Assembly: GCA_016124845.1 (NCBI GenBank)
Contig: WGMW01000019.1
Span: 1 to 41,726, forward strand
Length of the DNA stretch: 41,726 nucleotides
Direction of reading: 5' to 3'
DNA from: Flavobacteriales bacterium
GTDB taxonomy: Bacteria > Bacteroidota > Bacteroidia > UBA10329
The position numbers were made by a program, and so were the translations under genes. The notes below the pieces were generated by a model. That model was given only the letters and a program-made list of their open reading frames with translations, did not search any database and was not told where the DNA came from. Below, piece after piece: positions 1-7,164 of this stretch. How positions within the stretch are numbered: the stretch's first letter is position 1; the number at the start of each line of letters is the position of its first letter.

Positions 1-98
1 ATCTCGCCCTTTTCCACCTGGTCCACAACGGCCAGTTTAAAGCCCAGATTGTAATCGCGCTGACTACGCCTTTTCCTTTTATCCTCTCGTTTTTCCAT
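1..98 (-). CDS. IS3-family transposase OrfA, N-terminal fragment
   Basis: The frame opens at an ATG at 98 (minus strand) and stays open to the window edge, giving about 32 residues that start MEKREDKRKRRSQRDYN and continue LGFKLAVVDQVEKGE. A basic start followed by a helix of the form FKLxVVxxVExGE is the classical beginning of the helix-turn-helix protein OrfA of IS3-family elements. OrfA binds the IS ends and is normally fused to the DDE integrase OrfB by programmed -1 frameshifting. The rest of the gene is outside the window. The family assignment is from recognition of this motif, not from a search. Confidence 0.75.
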   Translation of the reverse strand, partial: MEKREDKRKRRSQRDYNLGFKLAVVDQVEKGE

Positions 99-138
99 AA
101 TAGGTCGATTTGTTGTCAACCTATTTTAGGACGGGACA
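1..138 (-). mobile_element. IS3-family insertion sequence, 5' end (partial)
   Basis: Read on the minus strand, the element begins TGTCCCGTCCTAAAATAGG at 138 and runs off the left edge. A terminal TG and a conserved end placed 40 nt before the transposase OrfA start are typical of the IS3 family (IS150-like group). The boundary at 138 is inferred from that end sequence; the other end and the target duplication lie outside the window. The outward-adjacent bases ttta would be a candidate 3-4 bp target duplication. Confidence 0.6.
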
Positions 139-152
139 TTTATATGGAAGAC

Positions 153-180
153 AAGGGCGGCCAAATGGCCGCCCTTTCTT
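153..180 (+). terminator. Perfect 10-bp rho-independent terminator hairpin
   Basis: AAGGGCGGCC (153-162), loop AAAT, GGCCGCCCTT (167-176), then TCTT. The stem is perfect and GC-rich with a short T run. It lies 15 nt outside the IS end and just before the lamin-tail gene. It may be the terminator of a gene that the IS now separates from it, or it may shield the gene at 210 from read-through. Confidence 0.7.
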
Positions 181-209
181 GTTCAACAAATACACTTTAC
201 CTTCGTTCT

Positions 210-1046
210 ATGCGGTTTTTGATACCCTTCCTGTTTGGACTGCTCCTCGGACTACAGCCGACCTTGGCGCAACCGCTGCCTCCGGGTGCTCCTGCAGTTG
301 TTATTACCGAGATCATGTATGACCTTCCGGGAACGGACGAAAGCCTTGAATTCATTGAAGTGCGCAATCCGAGCGATACCAACGAGCGGGGACTTGGAGG
401 TTATCGCTTTACAGAGGGCATTGAGTTTTCCTTTCCATCGAATCTTGTCGCACAACCGCATCAATTTTTCATTGTGGCGAAAGATTCCGTTGCCTTTGAG
501 AATGCTTTCGGTGTAAGTGCGTTTCAATGGACAAGCGGAGAGCTTAGCGACACGGGCGAACGTATCGTTCTGCGGAACAACTTCAACGTCATTTCTGACT
601 CACTCACATACTCAAACGCACCTCCATGGCCTATGGCCGGAGCAGAAACAGGTGCTTCCATTGTGCATTGCAACGATACTGCGGCCGGATGGAATCCACT
701 GAATTGGGAGGCGGCCACAAACAGCACGGGCATCATGGTCAATGGCGTGGAAATCCATGCCAATCCTGGAGAAGAATGTTCAATCGATAATTCCATTCAC
801 AATCTTGCCGAGAACGGATTTCTTATTGCACCGAACCCGAACAATGGCAGGTTCCGATTACAGATGGCCGAGCAAATGCAGGATAACGTACAATTGGACA
901 TCCTGAACCTTTCAGGCCAATTGGTTTATTCCGTCCCCCAGAATGGTGATCGGCCCGTTTCCATCCAGCTTCCTGCTGGCATTTATTTGGCGCGATTATC
1001 GCGGGAAGGTGCGACCAGTTATCAGCGGTTGGTCATCATAAACTAA
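210..1046 (+). CDS. Secreted lamin-tail-domain protein with T9SS type-A sorting domain
   Basis: The 278-residue product starts at the ATG at 210, where a clean signal peptide begins (MRFLIPFLFGLLLGLQ, cleavage after TLAQ). An upstream in-frame ATG at 144 would add 22 residues encoded by the terminator hairpin and is rejected. Mature residues about 28-165 match a lamin-tail (LTD) beta-sandwich: VVITEIMYD, then ESLEFIEVRNPS, then LSDTGERIVLRN. The last 75 residues (FLIAPNPNNGRF ... LPAGIYLARLSREG ... RLVIIN) form a type-A C-terminal sorting domain that directs export through T9SS and surface attachment. LTDs occur in many secreted nucleases and adhesins, but no catalytic domain is visible here, so the function is unknown. 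It appears to be monocistronic. Confidence 0.85.
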   Translation: MRFLIPFLFGLLLGLQPTLAQPLPPGAPAVVITEIMYDLPGTDESLEFIEVRNPSDTNERGLGGYRFTEGIEFSFPSNLVAQPHQFFIVAKDSVAFENAFGVSAFQWTSGELSDTGERIVLRNNFNVISDSLTYSNAPPWPMAGAETGASIVHCNDTAAGWNPLNWEAATNSTGIMVNGVEIHANPGEECSIDNSIHNLAENGFLIAPNPNNGRFRLQMAEQMQDNVQLDILNLSGQLVYSVPQNGDRPVSIQLPAGIYLARLSREGATSYQRLVIIN

Positions 1047-1090
1047 CGGTGACGCATCGCGTATCTTTGGTGAAACCTGTTCTCTGATCT

Positions 1091-4000
1091 GTGAGAAGAT
1101 TCCTGCTTTTTCTGTCTCTTACCGTTGCCATTGGCCTTGCTGCTGGCTTCTTTACGGGCAGAAAGCACAGTTCCGACCAGCAGCGGTCGGTACTGATCGA
1201 GCAGGAATTTCAGGCGGTGGATATTCGTCTGAAGAATGTCTTAAACCAGGTTGCTGCGCAGCAGGACGGATTACGGACCTACTGCGACCGTTGGCAAAAG
1301 CATGGCATCGGTCTGGTGATCTACGACAACGGAGTGGCCACCGAATGGACCACCAATGCCGTTCCCTTTCCGCTTTCGTTTGAGGAACGGACCAAACCGA
1401 TCGATGGCCTGATCAAACTGAAAAGCGCATGGTATCTGTGTCGGAAATTGGAGGAAAACGGTCAGCTACTTGTTGGTTATGCTCTGGTTGAGACCGAATA
1501 CGGCTTTGAGAACCGCTACATCCAGAACCAATGGAATCCGGATATGCCGAATGCCGATGGTTTTTCCATCACGCAGATCGACCATAACACGTATCCGCTG
1601 CATTTGGAGGATGGAACGGTGGCCGCTTACCTCCGCCAAAAAACGGTTGCCAACGAACCGATATTCAGTGAATCGGCTGCGCTGTGGTTGTTGTTCATCG
1701 CGCTGATGCTCATCACCATTTGGGCCTCGGCCGACTGGCTTTCGGAGTTTATTTCCAAGCCCCTTTCATTGGTCGTCTTTCTCCTCTTGTTGATCGGATT
1801 CCGCAGCTTGATGCTCTGGTGGAGTCTGCCGAAAGGCCTTTACGCCATTGCTGCTTTCGGACCGACATTGCATGCCTCTTCGCTGCTCATTCCATCGCTG
1901 GGCGATCTGGCCCTGCACATGGTATTCCTGCTGATCGCACTTCTTAGAATTTCTCGAATTGAGCCAAGGCCGACCTCATCCTTTCTTCCGGTTGCAAGCC
2001 TCAGAATAACCCAAGTGCTGTTCGTTTTTCCGCTTCAGGCGCTTATCCGAACGTTGGTTTTCAACTCTTCCTTTTCGCTGCATCTGAACAACCCGTTCTC
2101 GCTCAACGGCTACAGCTTTGTGGCGCTGATCATCATTTTCCTTGGCCTGTTGTGTCTCTACTTGGCCCTTCGCATCACCGAAGGTTGGATAGCCAGACCG
2201 AACCGATGGATGCGCGACATCATCCTCTGGTCTTTCGGGGCCGCAGCGCTTTTTCTGCTTACGGGTTGCAATGGCAATGCGTTGGTGCTGGGTCTGACCG
2301 TTTTGGCAATGCTCATTTCCCTCGCACTCATTGCCAAGTGGCTGAACCACGAGGACGGGATCTCTGGGTATGTTCCGATGGTGCTGATATTCACCGTGCT
2401 CGCCACCGTGATGCTGGTGCAGACCTTCCATGCCAATGAGAAAGAGGAGCGTAAAGCGCTGGCGCGGAAGCTGGAGGAACGCCAGAATCCGATAACCGAA
2501 TACCTTTTTGATGGGCTGGAGGAAAAGATCCTTTCCGACCGCACCTTGCGGAATCTGTTGGCCGTGCGACCGCTCGATCAGGAGGCCGTGTTGGCCGCCC
2601 TGCACCAGTTGCTGGCCTACGATCATTGGAATCAGTACGTGGCCACGGTCAATCTTTTCAATGAGAAAGGCGGCATCATGGCCTCAGACGAACCTGCCGT
2701 GGGGCCGAACTACTTCGAGCTGCTGCGCGATTTCGACCGCTCGAAACCGACCATGGCCGCGCGCTTGGCCTACGCAGGCGTTTGGGATGCACAGGGCGGC
2801 TACATCGCCCGTTTGGAACTGAACGGAAGGCGTTCTCAGGACGATCTGGTGCTCTTCATTCGCCTCGTGCCTGAAAGAACGGATGACATTCTCGGTTTTA
2901 CCGATCTCTTTGTGGATGAGGAGATCAGCACGGCCAAGGAATTCCAAGGCTACTCGTATGCCATTTACGAGGATGGCGAACTGCAGGACAAGTATGGCGA
3001 TTTCGCCTACAGCCTTTCGGATGCACGGTTCAGGGAGTTCAAAGGTGAGAACACGTTCGTGGAATTCGAAGGCTACGAGCATTTGGTGAACCGCCCGCTG
3101 GAAGGACGCGTGATCGTCATCAGCAAGCTGAAAGATGGCCTGATCGATCATCTCACCATCTTCTCGTACCTGTTCCTTTTCTTCTTTGCCTGCGCCACCA
3201 TTGCGGCCATGTTGGAGGGGCGCTTGCTGCGCGGACTGTTCTCCGACAGCAGTTTCCGCAACCGCATCAACCTGGCCATGGGTTCGGTGCTGCTGTTCTC
3301 GTTGCTACTTATCGGTGCGCTGACGGTCTTTTACGTGGTGCGTGGCTACAACAACCGCAATCAGGAGATGATCTCCGAGCGTTCGCGCTCCATTCTCATT
3401 GTGCTGGAAAGACGCTTGAGCGACCGCGAATCGTTCTCGGAAGACGATCAGGTAATGGTTGCAACACTGCTCAACCGTCTGTCGAAGGTCTTCTTCACCG
3501 ACATCAATTTCTACCAACTGAACGGACATCTGCTGGCCACCTCGCGGCCTCGCTTATATGATGAAGGGCTGATGGCCAAGGTACTGGACCGAACGGCCTA
3601 CACCGAAATGCGGTTCAACCAGCGGTCGAGTTTCATACAGGATGAGACCATCGGCAACCTGAAATACCTGACGGCCTACATGCCTTTCCGCAACCAGAAA
3701 GGGGATGTGATCGGCTTCATGAGCCTGCCCTACTTTGCGCGGCAATACGGCCTGCAACAGGAGGTCTTCTCGCTGCTGGCGGCCCTCACCAACATCTACG
3801 TGTTCCTGATCCTGCTTTCGGTGGTGCTGGCGCTGGTCATCTCCAACCGCATTACCGAGCCGCTGCGCTTCATCCGCGATAGCTTGAAGAACCTGAAACT
3901 GGACCAGACGAACCGCGCCATTGAATGGAAGAGCAAGGACGAGATCGGGGAGTTGGTGGACGAGTACAACCGAACCTTGAACGAGCTGGTGCGAAGTGCC

Positions 4001-4687
4001 GAAATGCTGGCGCGGTCGGAGCGCGAAAGCGCGTGGCGCGAGATGGCCAAACAGGTGGCGCACGAGATCAAGAACCCGCTCACCCCGATGAAACTGAGCA
4101 TCCAGATGCTTCAGCGCAGCATGAACGATGGCGCGGAAGACCTGAACGAGCGCATCGAGCGGACCGCGAAAACGCTCATCGAACAGATCGATACGCTTTC
4201 GCACATTGCCACGGAGTTCTCCTCATTTGCGCAGATGCCGAAAGCGAGCGTGGCAGAGGTGAATCTGAAAGAGGTGCTGCGCAACGCGGTGCAACTGCAT
4301 CAGAACTCAGATACCCGCATCGAACTGGACATGACTACCGATGGAACCTGTACAGTGAGAGCGGACAAGGAGCAACTGCTGCGCGTGTTCAACAACTTGA
4401 TCAAGAACGGCATTCAGGCCATCCCCGAAGGGCGCGATGGCGAGATCCTCGTCCGTTTGAAACATGAAGGGAATGAATGCACCGTTTCGGTGAAGGACAA
4501 CGGAAGCGGTATTCCAACAGAGGTGCAAGAGAAGATCTTCGTGCCCAATTTCACCACCAAAACCTCTGGAATGGGTCTCGGTCTGGCCATGGTGAAGAAC
4601 ATCATCGAAACCGCCAACGGCCGCATTTGGTTTGAGACGGAACAGGATGCGGGAACCTCGTTCCATGTGGCGTTCCCCGTTCTGTAG
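1091..4687 (+). CDS. Large NtrY-like transmembrane sensor histidine kinase
   Basis: The 1198-residue product starts at GTG 1091. An N-terminal membrane helix is followed by an extracytoplasmic segment (about 25-195), a block of roughly seven helices (about 197-440), a second large sensor segment (about 450-690), two helices (about 690-755), a third sensor loop and a last helix (about 893-916). A HAMP linker (about 917-970) leads to the HisKA dimerisation helix with phospho-acceptor H991 in VAHEIKNPLTPMKLS. The HATPase_c domain shows the N box (NNLIKNGIQ, about 1101-1109), the G1 box DNGSGIP and the G2 box GMGLGLAMVKNI. HEIKNPLTPMKLS is characteristic of NtrY-type kinases that signal to NtrC-family sigma-54 activators. 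No response regulator is adjacent, so it is an orphan. The multi-helix block and three sensor loops make it much longer than classical NtrY (about 750 residues). The stop codon TAG lies within the palindromic repeat at 4684. Confidence 0.85.
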   Translation: MRRFLLFLSLTVAIGLAAGFFTGRKHSSDQQRSVLIEQEFQAVDIRLKNVLNQVAAQQDGLRTYCDRWQKHGIGLVIYDNGVATEWTTNAVPFPLSFEERTKPIDGLIKLKSAWYLCRKLEENGQLLVGYALVETEYGFENRYIQNQWNPDMPNADGFSITQIDHNTYPLHLEDGTVAAYLRQKTVANEPIFSESAALWLLFIALMLITIWASADWLSEFISKPLSLVVFLLLLIGFRSLMLWWSLPKGLYAIAAFGPTLHASSLLIPSLGDLALHMVFLLIALLRISRIEPRPTSSFLPVASLRITQVLFVFPLQALIRTLVFNSSFSLHLNNPFSLNGYSFVALIIIFLGLLCLYLALRITEGWIARPNRWMRDIILWSFGAAALFLLTGCNGNALVLGLTVLAMLISLALIAKWLNHEDGISGYVPMVLIFTVLATVMLVQTFHANEKEERKALARKLEERQNPITEYLFDGLEEKILSDRTLRNLLAVRPLDQEAVLAALHQLLAYDHWNQYVATVNLFNEKGGIMASDEPAVGPNYFELLRDFDRSKPTMAARLAYAGVWDAQGGYIARLELNGRRSQDDLVLFIRLVPERTDDILGFTDLFVDEEISTAKEFQGYSYAIYEDGELQDKYGDFAYSLSDARFREFKGENTFVEFEGYEHLVNRPLEGRVIVISKLKDGLIDHLTIFSYLFLFFFACATIAAMLEGRLLRGLFSDSSFRNRINLAMGSVLLFSLLLIGALTVFYVVRGYNNRNQEMISERSRSILIVLERRLSDRESFSEDDQVMVATLLNRLSKVFFTDINFYQLNGHLLATSRPRLYDEGLMAKVLDRTAYTEMRFNQRSSFIQDETIGNLKYLTAYMPFRNQKGDVIGFMSLPYFARQYGLQQEVFSLLAALTNIYVFLILLSVVLALVISNRITEPLRFIRDSLKNLKLDQTNRAIEWKSKDEIGELVDEYNRTLNELVRSAEMLARSERESAWREMAKQVAHEIKNPLTPMKLSIQMLQRSMNDGAEDLNERIERTAKTLIEQIDTLSHIATEFSSFAQMPKASVAEVNLKEVLRNAVQLHQNSDTRIELDMTTDGTCTVRADKEQLLRVFNNLIKNGIQAIPEGRDGEILVRLKHEGNECTVSVKDNGSGIPTEVQEKIFVPNFTTKTSGMGLGLAMVKNIIETANGRIWFETEQDAGTSFHVAFPVL

Positions 4688-4707
4688 AGACGCGATAAAT
4701 CGCGTCT
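4684..4707 (+). repeat. REPIN-like palindrome, left copy
   Basis: GTAGAGACGCGATAAATCGC followed by GTCT. The core AGACGCGAT-AA-ATCGCGTCT is a perfect hairpin. Its 5' GTAG contains the TAG stop of the histidine kinase. It pairs with the inverted copy at 4751-4774. Confidence 0.75.
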
Positions 4708-4750
4708 GATCTCTCATAGGTTACATCTGATCTGGTCGGGTCTTGGTGTA

Positions 4751-4774
4751 AGACGCGATAAATCGCGTCTCTAC
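4751..4774 (-). repeat. REPIN-like palindrome, right (inverted) copy
   Basis: On the + strand the copy reads AGACGCGATAAATCGCGTCT then CTAC. It is the reverse complement of the left copy except for the central AA/TT. CTAC on this strand provides the TAG stop of the minus-strand EamA gene. The two copies are 43 nt apart, the layout of a REPIN (two REPs in inverted orientation). They may act as a bidirectional terminator or mRNA-end stabiliser. No T tract is present. Confidence 0.75.
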
Positions 4775-5658
4775 GAGGTAGCCTTCGGTTTACTGCTCAC
4801 CAAATAGACACCTATGCAAATGAGCACGGCCGAAACCACCTTGATCCAATCCAGATGGTCTTTGCCCAAAGCAATGGCAAATGCCGATGCGATGACAGGC
4901 TGCAGGTAGATGTAGGTGCTGACCACCGATGGACTCACGTACCGCAGCGCCACCGTATTGAACATGTAGGCGAAAAAACTGAGCCCCACCACCACGAAAA
5001 CCGTGGCCCAGATGATCTTGGGCGGGAACGTGTGCCACTCGATCTGGGAGAACTCCTGCCAACCGAACGGCAGCACCATGATGAGCCCGAAAAGGAAGAT
5101 CCATTTGATGACCGTGAGCGGATGGTACTTCTTCATGAATGGCGAAACAAGCACCAGGTACACACCATAGGATGATGCGTTGATCCACACCATGAAATCA
5201 CCCAGAAAGGTGGTGGAACCGAAGGTGATCTCCTTCCCAATGAGCAGGATCATGAGCGTTCCGATGAGACCGACAACGATCCCCGATGCCTTCTTGAGCG
5301 TGATGCGTTCCTTGATGAGAAACGCGGCCACAATAAGCACCAGAATGGGCGTGGAGGTCATGATAACGGCCGCATTGATGGGGTTGGTGTAGTTGAGCCC
5401 CTTGAAGAAGAACAGTTGGTTGATGGCGATGCCGAAAAGGGCGGCCAACGCAAGCTTCGGCAGGTCTTTGCGGTCCATCTTCTCCTTTACAAACAGACCG
5501 GTAATCCAGAACAGCGAAACGGCACCCAGACACCGCAGCAGAATGAACCCGAACGGTTGGATGTAATCGGGCATCACCTCTTTGGCAATGGTGTAATTGG
5601 CCCCGTAAATGAGTTGCGCACCTATCAGCGCCACGTGCGCGATGAGCTGCTTATTCAT
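4771..5658 (-). CDS. EamA/DMT-family membrane transporter
   Basis: The 295-residue integral membrane protein has about ten hydrophobic helices in two EamA repeats. The first repeat opens with HVALIGAQLIYGANYTIAKEVMP and includes NQLFFFKGLNYTNPINAAVIM. The second includes LVLVSPFMKKYHPLT and the motif VALRYVSPSVVSTYIYLQPVIAS. The length and the PSVVSTYIYLQP signature are typical of RhaT/YdcZ/EamA drug-metabolite transporters that export amino acids or metabolites from the cytoplasm. The substrate cannot be told from sequence. Its ATG overlaps the end of the upstream ArsC-like gene by 8 bp, so the two are probably translationally coupled. Confidence 0.88.
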   Translation of the reverse strand: MNKQLIAHVALIGAQLIYGANYTIAKEVMPDYIQPFGFILLRCLGAVSLFWITGLFVKEKMDRKDLPKLALAALFGIAINQLFFFKGLNYTNPINAAVIMTSTPILVLIVAAFLIKERITLKKASGIVVGLIGTLMILLIGKEITFGSTTFLGDFMVWINASSYGVYLVLVSPFMKKYHPLTVIKWIFLFGLIMVLPFGWQEFSQIEWHTFPPKIIWATVFVVVGLSFFAYMFNTVALRYVSPSVVSTYIYLQPVIASAFAIALGKDHLDWIKVVSAVLICIGVYLVSSKPKATS

Positions 5659-6007
5659 CCAATGCGACCTTCGCAGCCTCTACGGTCTTCTTGGCATTTC
5701 CCACAAAAACCTCCTCGCCTATCCAGATAACGGGGCGCTTTAAAAAGGTGTATTCTTCCAGAATGTATTTGCGATAGTCCTGTTCCGAGAGGTTCATTTC
5801 GTTCAGCCCCATGCTGCGGAACTTCATCGCGCGCTTGCTGAAAAGCGCCTCATACGAACCTACTTTCTCCTTTACGGTATCCAACTGCTCGGCAGAGATG
5901 TTCTCGGTCTTGATGTCCTGAAACTCGAAACCCTTCTCCTGCAATCCCAGCTCCTTGATGATCCGCTGGCAGGTATCGCAGGTGGAAAGGTGATAGATCT
6001 TGCGCAT
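5651..6007 (-). CDS. ArsC/Spx-family thioredoxin-fold protein
   Basis: The 118-residue product starts at the ATG at 6007 (MRKIYHLSTCDTCQRI). A longer frame to 6082 exists but adds residues unlike the family. A thioredoxin-fold N-terminus carries CDTC (C10, C13) at the position of the ArsC/Spx CxxC. The middle SYEALFSKRAMKFRS and the C-terminal EYTFLKRPVIWIGEEVFVGN follow the ArsC/YffB/Spx pattern, with the cis-Pro RPV region. Classical arsenate reductases have an HNPxCGTSRN-like loop, which is absent, so it is better viewed as a reductase or Spx-like regulator acting on thiols than as a proven arsenate reductase. Its last 8 bp overlap the EamA transporter start. It is divergent from the BLUF gene, with 87 bp between the two starts. 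Confidence 0.85.
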   Translation of the reverse strand: MRKIYHLSTCDTCQRIIKELGLQEKGFEFQDIKTENISAEQLDTVKEKVGSYEALFSKRAMKFRSMGLNEMNLSEQDYRKYILEEYTFLKRPVIWIGEEVFVGNAKKTVEAAKVALDE

Positions 6008-6094
6008 AGGTTCTGGATTTGGCTGCGAAGATACGAGGCGAAATAGAATCCTTTTTTGAAACTGTCCGTTGAAGGTTGACAAACCAACCCCAAC

Positions 6095-6511
6095 ATGTTC
6101 TACCTCATCTACAGCAGCAAAGCGGTTCCGGGTCTGAAAGAATCCGACCTGAAAAACATTCTTGCTTCAGCCCAAAGAAGGAATAGCGAGAATGATATCA
6201 CAGGACTCCTCATATTTCATGAGGGGACTTTCATTCAGATGCTTGAAGGAAATGAACAGACGGTCATGGACACATTCGAACGCATTGAGGAAGACGACCG
6301 CCACACGGCTGTTCTCCGACTGTTTTCGGGAAATGAGGAAAATCGTCACTTCCCCGATTGGAAAATGGCGCTGAAAGTAGTGGATGAAAGCGAGTTTGAG
6401 GCGATCGGTGCCTTTACCAGCTTGGAAGAAGGAAACCGGCTTCTGCACCAAGTAAAGGAAGACCATATTGGTCTGAAAATGCTACGGTACTTCTATCAGT
6501 TGAAGGAGTAA
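6095..6511 (+). CDS. BLUF-domain blue-light photoreceptor (single domain)
   Basis: The 138-residue protein is almost entirely a BLUF domain, which binds FAD and senses blue light by hydrogen-bond rearrangement. The key residues are all present: Y6 in MFYLIYSSKA, N30 and N33 of RRNSENDITGLLIF, Q48 of TFIQMLEG, and W89/M91 of FPDWKMAL. A short C-terminal helical cap (about 95-138) ends LKMLRYFYQLKE. It has no output domain, so it should act through a partner protein, as do other short BLUF proteins. The nearest candidates are the divergent ArsC-like/EamA pair. Confidence 0.92.
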   Translation: MFYLIYSSKAVPGLKESDLKNILASAQRRNSENDITGLLIFHEGTFIQMLEGNEQTVMDTFERIEEDDRHTAVLRLFSGNEENRHFPDWKMALKVVDESEFEAIGAFTSLEEGNRLLHQVKEDHIGLKMLRYFYQLKE

Positions 6512-6529
6512 CCGGATTCTTATTCCGCA

Positions 6530-7123
6530 TCAAAGATTCTTGATGAACTCCAAGTGCTCATCTGTCCAATCGGGTTGTGTTTTCTGTCCCTCAATTGGCA
6601 TGGTGAACACACGGTCTTCAATTCGCATGGGTTGAATATGTGTTGCGGTCAGCGAATACTTCCGCTTGCCTGATAATTTGGAAGCGAATACCATTTTCAA
6701 TGGAACAGCCTGCGCATAGCGCGTCCAAACGTTAAAGTGTTGACCACGGCACTTCTCAAAATGATGATAGTCTAAAGGAAGATCGTGACTGAAGAAATAT
6801 TCGGAAGTATCATATTTCGAGTACAGTATCACTTGGTCGCAATCATGCCCCAAAATCGTGTCAGCATGCTCATTTACTTCCACCTTTAGAATCTGATCTG
6901 CCTCTTGCTGATACCCACCGGCCGTCCAAATGATGGAATAGTCCTCCCAAGCTGTGCGCCCTACATAAATGCGGTTCTGTGATGGAAGGTAAAGCCGCCA
7001 ATCGAACGTCTCTCCATTCGACTTCTCCAGCCAATTGCCTTGCTTATAGAAAATCTCCCTCTTGGTACCAACAGGAACCATCTGCCACCCCTCTCCACGA
7101 ATGATCGAATATACTTCGTCCAC
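6530..7123 (-). CDS. GLPGLI/DUF4412-like protein, possibly the -1 frame tail of the upstream lipoprotein
   Basis: The annotated start is a GTG at 7123 (198 residues), but the frame is open upstream to a TGA at 7187-7189. It overlaps the end of the preceding gene, reading KKKPEPLAEGTREFQGRITYR before VDEVYSII. That extension looks like a real beta-strand (GRITYRVDEVY), yet there is no ATG and no signal peptide. Bacteroidota proteins with this pattern (strand-rich, ILGHDCDQVILYSK, then VPLKMVFASK) resemble the GLPGLI/DUF4412 families, which are periplasmic or outer-membrane anchored. A -1 slip on the A9 run at 7178-7187 would fuse it to the lipoprotein ending at 7165. Either that fusion is made, or the run is an indel that split one gene. 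Confidence 0.6.
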   Translation of the reverse strand: MDEVYSIIRGEGWQMVPVGTKREIFYKQGNWLEKSNGETFDWRLYLPSQNRIYVGRTAWEDYSIIWTAGGYQQEADQILKVEVNEHADTILGHDCDQVILYSKYDTSEYFFSHDLPLDYHHFEKCRGQHFNVWTRYAQAVPLKMVFASKLSGKRKYSLTATHIQPMRIEDRVFTMPIEGQKTQPDWTDEHLEFIKNL

Positions 7124-7164
7124 TCGATAGGTGATACGTCCCTGAAACTCCCGCGTGCCTTCTG

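Noticed and set aside
1976-2626. 216-codon minus frame
   Set aside because: It is antisense to the transmembrane part of the histidine kinase.
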